From Amyloporia xantha (taxonomy: Eukaryota > Basidiomycota > Agaricomycetes > Polyporales > Adustoporiaceae): a DNA stretch of 64,000 bases. The notes beneath the pieces are model-generated. The model worked only from the letters and a program-made list of their open reading frames with translations. It was not told the DNA's origin and did not search any database. The stretch covers positions 1,116,001 through 1,180,000 of the forward strand of contig JAYKKR010000005.1 of the NCBI GenBank assembly GCA_036971615.1. Reading direction: 5' to 3'. This document shows positions 1 through 12,376 of the stretch, in pieces (the stretch's first letter is position 1; each line of letters begins with the position of its first letter). Position numbers and translations under genes: made by a program.

Positions 1-1441
1 TGTCCATGCTTCTATTGTTGACTCAGTGCGATATGGCGTGAACGTTTGTTCGTACGATTAGTAGGATGCAATTAGTATTGACTACAGAGTGTAGTCACAC
101 TGCACAGAACTTACTGTTTCATAGGGAGTGCTTCATTCACTCAACTGCTGATGATGTATTTATTGCTTTGTATTTTAATATGTTCTCTCTCTTGCCGCCG
201 TCCACACTACCACTGGACCTCATAGAAAGGTTTAATAACACCCATGGCCATCATCTAGCCGCTTACGAGTTTTGTTATATTCGACTCAAGAACCCACATG
301 CATCTTAAGTCGGCGAGATGGCATCTCCATAAGCACGACTGCCAAAGGAAAATATGTGCTGAGATATGTATCAGCAATGACCCGTCACGGTGCGATTGCT
401 GTAGTACTTAAGCCAATCAATCTCCTCTAAAACGATATGGCGTATTATGGCATATAGGATCCTTACTAATATACCTCAATCAACCATATCAGGCATCCAA
501 CGTCGACACATAAGCGATCTCGTCAATAGTCAGCAATGCCGAGACACTGGTAATAGCCGCAAATGCAGGAAGAGACTTATGGGAGGAGGCGAAGAACTGT
601 GCTTACTGCCTCATCACATGTGCTCCTCAGTGGCTGCAATCCGCCGAATGCAACGAGATGATACAAAATACACTATTGCGCTCCCGCTGGGGTGTTTTCT
701 TGTGGATGAGGTGCGCCTGGGAGACATTTGAGGGGCGGTAGTCTCGATAGAAGTCTTGTAGCCGAACGTCCATGGTAGCGTCTTGGTGAGCTCGCCATTT
801 GATCTCTCTAGGAGGCGGTGTATATTGAGGCATTGCAGACAGAGGAAATACGCGCAGGAATTGTCTGGGCAGTGCGACAGAAGACGCGTTGAACGCTACT
901 GTACATCCCACTGAAGCTTGATCGCAGCCTCTGATCGACGCCGAACTCCGATTAAATTTTAACTAACATCTCCACTTCGAATAGGAACTCCGCCTTAACT
1001 TACCAACCTATCGTTGACATCCTCGCGTCAGAAAGACTCTACCGGTTAAGTTCCGTGTAACGGCCGTGTTCATCTTTGTTCTCATGCTGTCGTCTTCGTC
1101 TACCCCATTACAATGTGACGGAAATTCTCTTACTCTCTTTATATTGGCGCTTGGTTTTCCGCGCTCTAGCTATCTCATATCGCTTATTTCGTGTTACTCG
1201 GTCAGGCTGGCGACGAATTCGGTTGTCCGGCTAGTACGGTGCGGCCCCCCCTCCCTCCGCCTTTCCCCTCCTCCTCCCGTTTCGTTACAATGTCCTCAGA
1301 CCGCGTCTTGCTGACGAGATAGGAATTACGATGAAATGCGACACCTGCGTTTTGTCTCCGTAACACGATGTTTATCCCTGCGGCGATGAAATTGTGTTGA
1401 TTACGCGAGTACTGCGTTGAGTAGTATATATTATTGTGCAG
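1..1441. other. No gene identified
   Basis: Only short, mutually overlapping open frames are present (all under 100 codons) and none resembles a family I know. A frame on the minus strand at 627-911 is open, but it has no recognisable motif and no convincing splice partners. The sequence may hold the 5' exon and promoter of the gene that follows. Confidence 0.5.
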
Positions 1442-2154
1442 TTGATCGAGTTTTCGTCAAAGCTCTCGTGACACCTCTCGGCGGTGAGAATAGCGGAACC
1501 GCACTGGAAACATATGGTGAGAGGCTCAAACGCACGCCTGTCGCTATATCATTATGTTATCCTGCAACCCTTATATGTAGACACGGCTCTCATCTATCGG
1601 TGGAGCGTGGACCAATGACTGTGTTACTTCTCGATCTCGAGAAACGCGAATTGCTGTTGGCAACGTAAGTGCGGTCCACGGTTTCATATATATACACTAC
1701 TCACCTCAACTCTTGTCTCCAGTCAACAGTACATCTTGCCCGTCGTGTTTTGGTGTACCCTGTTTTCGGCGACCGGCCTCGATTATTATTGTTGCCGACG
1801 AAACCCGATGCACCCGATGACGCTCCGTGTTGGCCGGAAGACCTGAACATCGACTTTTGGTTTCCCACTGGATGGAGTTCCATCCGTGCTTCTCTGATCC
1901 CCGGCACCTCATGTCTATTGCACAACGAATATTGCCTGTACAGGGCCTCGCGTGATGGACAACAAGGTCAGGTTAACGGTGCAGTTCGTGGTCGTCTCGA
2001 TGTTGTTTGGTACGACAATGTGATTGTTATGAAACTCGGCAAGCGAGACCCAAACCGAGTTGTCAATATCGTTCGAGCTGAGATACCCCTCGTGGACGCG
2101 GTCGTGCAGCGGTTGGTTTGCGTTGTAATCGCAAATGCTGTGTTTCGATGCTGA
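1442..2154 (+). CDS. Uncharacterised protein, two visible exons
   Basis: Function unknown. A frame opens after a plausible acceptor (TTGTGCAG, just before 1442), runs to a GTAAGT donor near 1664, and resumes after a TTGTCTCCAG acceptor near 1724 to a stop at 2154, giving about 210 residues. The protein is rich in Leu, Val and Arg and has no membrane segment or catalytic motif I can name. Its C-terminal third (a stretch beginning WYDN and the segment VVNIVR) reads like a conserved fungal domain rather than chance, but I cannot name the family. The true start codon is not found: the in-frame upstream codons are not ATG, so a short 5' exon is probably missing. Minus-strand frames across the same bases are shadows. 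Confidence 0.4.
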
Positions 2155-3154
2155 CGACGTTTCTGTTGTGTATGCAGATGGATGGAGATTGATATAGCGG
2201 GAGCGTAGATTGGGAAGAGGGGTCTGTACATGTATAACGTACGCGCCGCGGATAATTGTGCAGGGAGCGTACGTGCTTGTGAGCGTATACGTGTATTTGT
2301 GGGCTGCGTACACTACAGGTAGAGCAGACTAGAAAGCACTTCCGTGGATGAAAATCCGCTGCACATAGGTCTGGCAGGGCGTGCCGTCGTCTTTTCTGTA
2401 CTTTTTGCCACACGCTGTTTATAGAATACAAGCTTAGTGCGCGCGTAGCGAACGTGATAAGAAACGACACGGGCATGCAAGGCTCACTTGATATCAGCTA
2501 CGAGTGCTGTTTCACAGAATGATGGACAACATCGACGCATCGTACGTCGAGCGATAGCTTTCAGTGAGGTATTGATCAACATTTCTATTTCCTCGTAGCT
2601 TTCCATTGTTAACGTTCACGTCCATGACAATTAGTATTAATGATATCGTATGTGCATGACCCGCTGTGCATGATTATGACTTTTAAAGTCGGACGGAAGG
2701 GAGCCGGGATTCAGTGATTGGTTGGATAATCCTCCGGCGCTTTCTCCTAGCGCCGTCTCGCAGTCGTCCTCAGCGGCAGTTTGTCATCGACTGTAAATAT
2801 CTGTTGTAACATACTTATGAGTTACTTCTGGTTGGTGAGCAGGTCAAACCCGTGTTGGATTATGTGTGATCTCGCTGTGATATGTTACGTGAAGGAAAAT
2901 GTACATTGCGCAAAGCAGACCCTGTACAATTCAAAGTATCGTCACTGTTGAAATATAACCGGTTTCTAGTGTACCACCGTACGGCCAATCGGTGCTGCCG
3001 GCCATGAACGCTACGGAACTGAAAATGGATATTCCCTGTGAGGAAGATTATTATCGTCGTGATAAGAACGTACCTGTATATAAACGGTGGAGCTATTCGG
3101 AGAAATGCTCCGGATTCAACGCAACCGTGTCTTGCGTGATTGATAACGTCGAAT
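2155..3154. other. Intergenic; nothing supported
   Basis: Overlapping short frames occur on both strands (for example 2860-3306 minus and 2992-3228 plus). None has a family signature. The right part may contain the last exon of the minus-strand gene that starts at 4155, since a GT donor is present near its apparent end. Confidence 0.4.
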
Positions 3155-4155
3155 TTAACAACGGGATAGCTGTATGCGTTGTGTCTGTCGTGTACACCTA
3201 CCATAACAGTTGTCAGTGCTGGACATAACATGCTTCGTTGTGTACTTACAAGGAGCATTAAAATGGAGCACCCAACAGTGTCCATCTTGAGAGTCTCGAC
3301 TTCCATACACCTCCGGCGTGTGCAACTGGGGCACGTAATCGCCTGAACCTAGCACTGCAAAGCCACGATTTTGGTATTTCGTCTTCCATTGCACAGTGGC
3401 TCTCTCCGTTGTATCGCGGCATATATAACTTGTCTTGTCGATGAAGGTTGTTCGAGGAATAACGCGACAGCGTCCGTGGCGGTAAAAATTCATAACCGCC
3501 GCTATGACATACTGTATCAACCATGTGCGTGCGTACACATCGAGACGACGACAAACGTACTGGAATGGAATTTCAGCACTTGGTGGATCGGGTGCATTGC
3601 AGATACGACGAGTTGAACGTGGCTGTATTTCGCTTCTTCCTCGTTGTATATTTCGGTACGGATAAAGTTGAATGTGGTAAACTTGTACCGGGTGTTTACC
3701 GATGAACTTCGGTGTCGTACGAGACTGGGGGCGCAAAGTGCCGCGACGTCGAAAAATGGGTGTTTTCCTCGAGAAGATTGGTAAGAATAGCCGTTATTTT
3801 GCAGCCATCGACCCATGGATAAGACGCCGCTGAAAGCGATATATATATCTAAGTCACTGTCAGCGAAACGGCAGCGCGACAGGTACTGCAAAGCTTGAGA
3901 CCCCGACACGATAGCATCGCATTCTGTCAACATGGCGCGAAAGTCCGATGGGTTATGAAACCAGGTTGAAAGGAACTTGTCGATGTCCCACGTCCGACGA
4001 CCGTATGCTGCTACAGCGAAGAAAAGATGCGAGCTGATAGCGCGGAGGCGCAATATTGTGTCTGGAGTACAGAAACCCAAACACCTGTCAATAACAGATG
4101 CTCCAGCAGTCAGCATGAAGCACTCGAAGGGCGATATGTAGTCGGTATCCGTCAT
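3155..4155 (-). CDS. F-box/nucleotidyltransferase-like protein of the Agaricomycete expansion
   Basis: The protein starts MTDTDYISPF at 4155; an in-frame upstream Met exists at 4251, but the 4155 start fits the family better. The first 60 residues look like an F-box-type helix pair. Then comes a nucleotidyltransferase-like signature: a Gly-Ser pair (SGSQAL) followed about 11 residues later by DSDLDIYI, the G-S...D-x-D layout of polymerase-beta-fold enzymes. The later VQLVV and VLKFHSS segments match what I remember of this large mushroom family. After an intron near 3560 the frame resumes with VMNFYRHGR and continues to about 3200. The C-terminus is unsure: a GTAAGT donor sits near 3250 and the printed end is the stop of the read-through frame. 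The biochemical role is not established for the family as far as I know. It is transcribed divergently from the ribonucleotide reductase-like gene. Confidence 0.6.
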
Positions 4156-4500
4156 AGGGAGTAATCGACGCGCAGTCTGCTTCACTTGACTGTTGCGGGT
4201 CGGTATTGTAGTATTCCCGATCCTGCAAGGCGTTACGCTGAGTGACTTCAATATTTAGCATGGAAGTATATTGCACTCTGGCGAGTCATTGTTCTTCGAC
4301 GAGTGCGTCAATTTTGATGACTCACCCGTGTTGTCATTCTGATTAGCATGGCGAGCAGGCGACATCGAGGCTATGACACATACTAGAATTCTCTGAATTA
4401 GCGTTTCATAACCAAATTTCTAGCCGTTTCTACCAATTGTGTCGTCTACGTTTGATAAGCGTTGGGAGTTCCTTCGTCCGTGATATCGTGTATGCAAAGA

Positions 4501-4510
4501 TATATAAATA
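4501..4510 (+). promoter_or_regulatory. TATA box of the ribonucleotide reductase-like gene
   Basis: The sequence TATATAAATA lies 48-57 nt upstream of the first ATG (4558), a normal distance for a fungal core promoter. It sits in the roughly 400-bp divergent intergenic stretch between the minus-strand gene starting at 4155 and this one. It supports the chosen start. Confidence 0.55.
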
Positions 4511-4557
4511 GCGCGTTTGAATGTGCCTGCTGTGGTGACTGAGTTTCGACCGGTACG

Positions 4558-7500
4558 ATGATGTCTGCTTCTAATGACAAGCATAACCCAGCCCCTCAAG
4601 GTTGCATCTATGTTCGGAAGCGAGGTAGGCAAAGGTCGTATCGCATATAACAGTGGTCGATTATTAACGTGTCAATGCTTTGTAGATGGGTAGGTATTGC
4701 AATCACGTGACTCTTGAACATCGAGTGACTCCATCATTATAGCCGCAGCCAAAACTTCAACAGAGAGAAGGTTAGTAGACTATACTCTATGTCCGTGTTG
4801 TGAAACATTCATCGTCCCCTTTCAGCTTTCCCGACGGTTACAGCGCGTAAGCGTGGTTAACGATTGTGTAATTCATCGTTGCAATGTGCCTTTCTGCTAG
4901 TTACTAGTTGGCTTAGACACGACTCTCGTCGACGTCGAGAGGTATTTTTTTCTCTTGCTTTTGACAACCTGTTTAGTAACGGTGGGCTGATGACGTGAAG
5001 GGTTGTTCTTTTGGTATTGTCCATTCTACCCGTAGCGGTCAACACAGTTGATTTGGATGTGAGTTAAGTTTGCGGTTATGGTCTGTACGTCCGTGCTCAA
5101 TGGCTTGCGTAGGGATTGTTGGCGAAGCACGCCGCTTCTCTCATTACTTATCATCCTGATTATTCTGTTCTCGCCGCGCGAGTCGAAGTATCAGGACTCC
5201 ACAGAAGAGTGGATCGTTCGTTTACGACGTTTGTGGGGATGATACATGCACGTGAGTGTTCTTTATGATGACTTTCGACAGTGCGACCTTACCGTACGAT
5301 TTAGAATATCCCCACTTCTTTACACCTTCATTTCTTTATTGGGTGTCTAAGTTTGGCGCTACTCTGGACGGTACCATCGATCATTCTCGCGATTACGTGT
5401 TCACATAGTGCGTGGTTTGTTATGCGTCGTTCCTCATGGTTGTAATCATCGCACATGCGCTTTGCAGCACGTCGTACAAAACTTTAGAAAGGGACTACCT
5501 CATGTCACTAGATGGTTACATCGTCGAACGCCCTCAATTCCTCTGGATGAGGACGGCTGTGGCTTTGCATGAGGGTTTTCTCGAACGCATCACCGAAACT
5601 TACCACGCGCTCTCCCGACGACTCTATGTGCACGCTCGTCCTACTGCTCGGCATGCCGGTAGCCACGTGGGGCAGTTAAGTTCCTGTTTTCATTCTTGTA
5701 TGGACACTGGCAGTATTTCTGCTGTGTACGATTCTCTTCGTGATTGTTCAATCATGAATCGTCGCGGTGGGACTACAAGCTTCTCTCTTCATTGGTTGTC
5801 AGGGATGACGTGCGTTTCGCACCATACCATTCATGCTGTTGCTTACAATTCACAGTTCGAGCAACTACTTCGATGGCTCTGTTGAGTCTTTGACTCCCCT
5901 GTTGCGCGTGATCGAGTCCAATATTCAATTCGCGGGACGTCTCAACGACAGCGTAGCAAGATCTACTACCGTCTATTTGGAGGTCTGGCATTTGGAGATT
6001 ATTGCTTTCCTAAACGCGAAGAGTTCTAGAACTCGGTCAGACCACACTGCCCGGGCCCTTCACTATGGTTGTTGGATCCCAGATTTATTGTCAGTGGACT
6101 TTCTTCACTATCATGATAATCACTGGAATTCGTAACTTCCGTAATAGTATGCGACGTGCGGCTGCACGTGCGTCCTGGACATTATTTGACCCAGCCACCG
6201 TACCGGGATTGTTGTCTGTTTGTGGTCCTGCATTCGATACCGCGTACGAAAACTTCGAGCGCTCTTCTTCGTCCGGTCGTGTCGTGAATGCCGCTGATCT
6301 CCTGTTGCTGATCGCGAGGACACAAATGGAGACTGGGGAGCCTTTCATGCTATACAAGGATACTATAAATCGTGCGTAACGATATAAGAATCCCGTTTTT
6401 CACCCTGAATTATATCTAGAAAGAAGTAACCAAAGCAATGTTGGAATTGCACATGAAGCCAGCCCTTGCACTGAAAGTGTGCAGGTCAGCTCGCCGTCGG
6501 AGACCGCAACGTGTTCGTCGGCATCTATTGTCCTATCGGCGTTCGTCTCGTCAACGAGCACGTATGACTTTATAGGCCTTCATCAGCTGACCCAATTAGT
6601 TGTTCGAAACCTCAACCGGGTTATTGACACGGCTAACTATCCTACCCCTGCTGCTCGAAGATCGGCGCTTCGCCATCGTGTTGTCGGTATCGCAGTAATA
6701 GGTTTGGCCGACGTGTTTATGTCTATGCGCCTGCCTTTCGATTCTACGGACGCTCTCCGACTGAACAGGGAGATTTTCGAAACCATGTATCATGGCGCTT
6801 TGACTGCTAGTGTCGATTTAGCTGTCGCGGACGGGTGGTACCAAAGCTGGCGGGGCTCTCCGGCTGCGCAGGGAACGTTGCAATTCGACTTGTGCGATGT
6901 TCACCCGAGCTCGCGGTGGAATTGGGATGCGCTGCGTGCTCGTATGGCAGTACATGGGTTACGAAACGCACTTCTGATAGCGTTGAAACCAGACTTTCCT
7001 GCAAGTCAGCTAGCTGATGTCAGCAACTCGTTCGATCCGCACATTACGTATGTGCTTTGCAGTCGGACCCGCTCGTGCGCTAACTATTACATCTTTGATC
7101 AGTAACCTCCGTGTGCATCGCGAAAGTCACAGCGAGCACTCTGTTGCATGCCGGTGGTTGATCAACGAGCTTGTTCAACTCGGCGTGTGGAACGATACTG
7201 TTCGACAATCAATTCTGGATGCTGGAGGTAAGCAAGCTGTGGCTACAGCGTAACGTCCACATCCTTATTGTTTCGTACCAGGATCAGTGCAAGGGATATC
7301 AGATATACCGGAATCCGTTCGGCGCATATACAGGACTATATGGGAGATAAACCCGCGCAGGCTGATCGATATGGCCGTGGATCGCGGCGCGTATGTTTGT
7401 CAGAGTCAAAGCCTTGGTGTGTACATGCTTAGTCCTTCGGTCGATCGTATTGTGGGTCAGCCTACGTATCGTGTGAGAGATGGTGCTAATTTCGCCAGTA

Positions 7501-7684
7501 GGTTAGGTTTCACTTTTACGCGTGGAGAAAGGGGTTGAAAACGGGTATGTTCCATCTTCACTCGACGCCAGTCGCGCGAGCGATACCCCTTCTCCATCAC
7601 AATGATGTGAATATCCAAACTCATTTGGAAGACGACGATCGTGTTCGCGAAGCCGAGGGAGGCTACATCAAATGTGAACCGTGA
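4558..7684 (+). CDS. Divergent ribonucleoside-diphosphate reductase large-subunit (R1) paralogue, probable pseudoenzyme
   Basis: Class I R1 normally reduces NDPs to dNDPs together with a radical-bearing R2. Here the protein is split over many short exons, and every junction I checked restores the R1 frame. Recognisable blocks in order are YVRKRDGRS, HPDYSVLAAR, KTLERDYL...IVERPQ, QLSSCF, VYLEVWH, GCWIPDL, GEPFMLYKD, QRSNQSNVG, SPCTES, SETATCSSASI, VVRNLNRVID, GLADVFMSMRLPFDS, RGAYVCQSQS and FYAWRKGLKTGM. The three active-site cysteines are present (codons at 5685 and 6467, plus the one in SETATC). However, the usual N-L-C-T-E loop is S-P-C-T-E, the phosphate-binding P-T-A-S-T loop reads PDFPAS, and the GMYYL radical-transfer motif is GMFHL (7544-7558). 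No C-terminal Cys-x-x-Cys tail is evident, although the stop overlaps a GTGAGT donor, so a last exon could follow. Intact splicing argues for selection. A recently decaying pseudogene is the alternative. Confidence 0.82.
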
Positions 7685-10600
7685 GTTATAGAGGCGGACG
7701 TTACCTATGGTTACTGGGATCAGTCGGATTGGACGTAACCTTAATGTTTGTGGTGTATTAGGTTGTATCATCGACGTTTTCTTAATATTTATGGAAAATT
7801 GATAGTTGCGTGAATATCGTGGAAGATGTGTAGCCCACTGATCGAGCACTACGCAAGCACCTGGTCGCCCCACACACTTTCATGTAAGGGTAGCATTGTT
7901 GGCTCTCCATAATCCCGGTTTGTGAACACCGACTTAATGTCGGCGTGGATCGTTACAATTTTCTTCTACCGGCTTCGTTTGCCATCACCTCATTCATTAC
8001 ACGCTTGTTCGGTGTGGGTTATCGCTTGCGTTCAGTGATCTGCTCTGACATGAGGGACTACACTGTACAGTATTGCATGCGTGTTGTTCACTTTGTTTGT
8101 GGTCTCCTTGATGACGCTGGAAGCTTTATAATAATCGTTCAGTTTCTAAACGGCATTGTTCGAGCCTTGTTTCTTGAATATTGTGCGAGTAGCAGCGCGT
8201 CATCCATAAGACTGATCAGCACTGTTACATATTTATGACATCTTGATTGTACTGACATAGTTTTGTTAGGTTTGTCGAGATATCCGTACGGTTCAGTCCC
8301 CGTTAGACAATTTGTCGATCACGCGTATTCTCGTTCGTATGATATAGGCCGTGATAATACCTTTAACATATACATTCACGTTAACGACAATCGGTATAAC
8401 CATTAAGACGGAATACATGACGAAGAGCATCGAGAATATATGAAATTAAAAGTCTACTCGAAATATCTGTTGTCCGACGGGCATATACGAGAGAGCGACA
8501 GTAACTGTGCACATTATGCGCGGTGCGCTACCTGTCATCGACAGCTCACCAACATCGTCTGTTGCTCCATCATATAACATCGACACTCGAAGAGCAAAGG
8601 GCAGCCAGTATAATGACTGGTAAGAGCCGCAGTGGCGCTCGCACTTAAACAGTAAACCACGACCGTCCGACGACCTGTCTTCTGTATGTCAAACTCGTAC
8701 GCCTAATTGAAGGTGGAGCGCGTCAGTGTTAGAGGCGTGACTGGACACGGTCATGTGGGTGACTGATGGCAATAGACTTGCACGTCAGACCGCAAGGGTT
8801 GCTGCGTCGAATAGCGACGGACAGTGCTGCAGGACATGTCGGAAGGGACACGGAACGTAGCAGAAGTCAGCTTTTGAGAGCAGCAACAATGGAGTGTCTT
8901 GTACATACGTCAGCGGAGACTTGCGCACCAGCGTATCGTTCTGGCACAGGCAGGGCACGCGAATGAAGAAAATAACAGTTTTCTTCACCGGCGGTTGCAG
9001 CTGCCATCGTCTTCATTAATGCTGTCAAGGGCGGGCTTCCTCGCGTCTAATGGTGCTTGGTCTGCCCGGGCTGCTGTGCACCCGCCGGCGCTCCATTCAT
9101 ATGCTCGACCTCCAATAAATTATTAACAACGCAGATGCTGGGACAAGTGATTCATAGTGTATTTACGTCACACCAACGACAAGAAGCAGGAGTAGAAAAC
9201 GTAGCATATATAGATGCAGAAGGTAGTGATCGCACAGAGTAGACAGAGATGCCAGCGTTAGAAGGGTTGTGTAGACTCTGTAGAGGCTTGCAGGTGCTGG
9301 AGACGGTGTCGAGGTCGTCAAGAACTACCGCGGCGGAAGCTGAGTCAGCGTCAGTTTGCGGCTTTTAGGCCTGGTAAACAAAGCGACTGCGAACAGATAT
9401 GTTCATTTAGCGAGCCGACTGCCTACCACTCCATCGTCTCAGGCGCCATCTTCACGAGCTTACTGTACTGCATCTTCGTCGGATGCATGATCCCAGGAAT
9501 GCCTCACCGCTAACTTTCATGGAGCTTTTCTCACAGCTTTTCTCCACCCCATCTGCCATGCACTCCGGCACGTCGCGCAGCATATACGCCGCGTACGCCT
9601 CCTGCGTCTGTCCGAGCCTCTCAATCGCTTTCTGGGACGATGATCAAGAGGATCTTCTCATCCGCCTTGCGATCCACGTCGAACAGCTCTCGCGATTTGC
9701 ACAAGTGGAGGCACTATTGGCGTGCCTGCAGTTCATCCTTGCCTTTTTTCGCTTTTCATAGTGGCAACTGATAAGTGTTAAACGACGCCTTGATAAACTT
9801 ATCGTGGATCCTCCATAGGGCCGGACCAGCCCTTTGGCATATGCAGAACCGCGACGCCACGAGCTCACTGTCGTCCATCACTCATTGTCCCGTAGATCAC
9901 ACGTTCAGATATCTTCAAGCCATTGGCGTACATGATTGTGAAGACCGTACATGACTTCACGCGGTCGATGTATTTGTTCCCGTTCCACCCGATCGCTGTG
10001 CCCGTGGTCTCCCCAAGCGTGAGATATGCGGGATATATAGCGTGGAATGAGAGTGCTGGAGATCAATCCTCACTACTGTTGAGCTCTGCGGGCACTGTGG
10101 ATGCTCAGATATTCCCTCACACACGTCTACTCGCGGCGTGTCGACGAAACAGGGACGCGCCTCAACATCTCCATGAGCCGCGTTAGTGGATTTGAAGGCA
10201 CAACATAATTGCTATGTAGCGGGCAGTGTGCTTGGGTGAGTCCATCGCACGGCCTGAAATTGTTACTCGAAATCTCACTTTTGGCTGATTTTTCCGCTCG
10301 GTAGCGCGTACACTCAATGCCGTATACTTCTTGACATTACTATAATGATCCTACGTCCGATCGCCCGCTATAATGATACATGATCGAGTTTCACGGCTCT
10401 AGCCATGAAGTGACTATCAATCCGTCCTAGCGTAATGCTCACATATATGTGTACTAACTACGTTTAAATCGACTTATTGGAATGACTCGTGAATGTCAGC
10501 GCTCCCTGAGTCGCGTGAATGTAGATAATACGTATAGTGCGCTCTAACCTCACCTTCGCGACATTATACGAACGATGATCAGATAGGTTGTCTCCAGTTT

Positions 10601-12376
10601 CCAAATGACTTGTCCTTTGCTTAGCAATTCATATGCGATCTGAACCAGTGGTGAATCAAGCCAGCCCTTTCCCAATCAAATGGTATGCGTTTCTAGTACG
10701 TGTGGAGGTTACTCGCATCTTTAAACTTTGCGGTCACACAGTTCTGCCCTCTCTTGGTTCTGAAAATCTTAAGGAGCACTATATGGACCATCGCAATCGT
10801 CAATAATACGAGAGATACTCTCAGTTTATTACTCTGTGAGTCTCCCTACACTCTGCTAAAATGCGTGGTTCGCGAATTTCGTACGTAGCAAGGCACTCAA
10901 TCGCGGTTAACGCAAGCCGGCTATGTCGTACTGCCTATCTTGCGTTAAATCTTGCGTTATTAACTACGCAATTCAGAAGTAAGCGCTATAGATTAGCATC
11001 ACACTGCATCGAAACAACCGGCTTGCTCGTGGCTACAGGTCAGAAAGGTTTCGACCTCATGTCATTTCGGACACGTTGTGCCCTTGCAAAACAATAGCAG
11101 GCTCCATTGCCGTGCATGTATGTGACATTCGCGTTCCTCAAGAGCAGCCATACTAGTGGCTGTATTCAGCGACCAGACGCGGAGATATGTAATGCTATAT
11201 GTAATCAACAATCTACAAAGTTCGGCGTGTCATTTACACTTCAAAGCTACACTGATCTTATTTTGAACAATGTACGGCGACGGTATGTGTTGTAACGTCA
11301 ATGTCCTGTACAAGCATCGCTGATCATGCTAGGGTAGTACATGATTAACAGGTACGGATTATATAACAAATATATTGGCGAGTTTTTGTATCGTCCAGTT
11401 CACAGTAAAGGACGTGAGTGTTAGTTCAACAAGTCTGCAGTGCAATGGTGTGTGTTTTAATTCTTCCTTGCTTGACATGATATACGTGTTTACCCAATGA
11501 TAAAAGTCTAATAGTCGGAATGGTTATGATGAAACTGTTCCAGTGTTGTTACGCGGCGTTCGCGTCTTTTCGTATCTGTTGACAGACCGCTTATACAAGC
11601 AGTGCACAAACGATTGGTGCGTATACATCTTGATAACCATGCTATTCTCATCTTCAATTCTATTGGCAGACCACGACATATCGTGTATTACGTTCTAATA
11701 AGTTCTGTATGACGAGCTATCTACAGCTTATTCGGTCCGCCTACCGCGCTCTCTCGTACGTCTTGCCTAAGTAGTCCGGAAAACCGGTGCTGTGCAGGTG
11801 GGGAGGAAACACGGGCGTAACATATCCTCCTGAGATATGTTGCAGTGACAATGCTACAATCTGTGTAGCATATGTATGAGCATTTCGCGTCTTGGGAGCT
11901 GATGCTCGCATATCATCTTCGCAGCTGTAAACAGATGCGTGTCGCTATTCTTCCTAACCTGCTCGCTTATCGTCCCCTCTGAACCGCCTGTTGCGTGACC
12001 GGGGTTGCACTTGACTCTAATATCTCGATCATTTTCCCGATGGTAGTAACTAATTTGGTTCAATCGACTAAGACTGCTGAAGCTGGTTTTGTCCACGCCT
12101 GGTTACGGCACTATGATATGGTGCCCACTAATACCCGCTATCGCGGTTGCCGAAAGTGTATGGGAAATGTCGAACGACCCTGGATCTCAAGACGTGCATC
12201 CGATCTCTCGGTGAGCGCGATGTAGAATGACGCGGATAATACCGCTCACTGTGTGCCCGCGATAGATCTTGCCGTTCCTCGGTTGCTCGTAATACATTCG
12301 TGTGTGGAACATATTAATCTTTGTTGTCCTTCCGTTTTTCGACGACACTCATTCCTTCCGCCACTCGGTCGTTGTC
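7685..12376. other. Long stretch without a supportable gene
   Basis: About 4.7 kb with many short frames on both strands (the longest about 140 codons, at 7457-7873 minus, which overlaps the upstream gene's last exon). I found no domain, no convincing exon chain, no tRNA and no repeat pattern. The CpG content is like that of the neighbouring gene-bearing DNA. It may hold eroded gene remnants. Confidence 0.5.

Noticed and set aside
2992..3228. Small plus-strand ORF with a Cys-rich appearance, considered as a small secreted protein
   Set aside because: No signal peptide, no proper start context, and it may overlap 3' exon sequence of the minus-strand gene.
6065..7105. Stops and frame changes in the R1-like region read as frameshift mutations
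   Set aside because: Each break coincides with a GT..AG intron of normal size that restores the R1 alignment, so they are introns, not damage.
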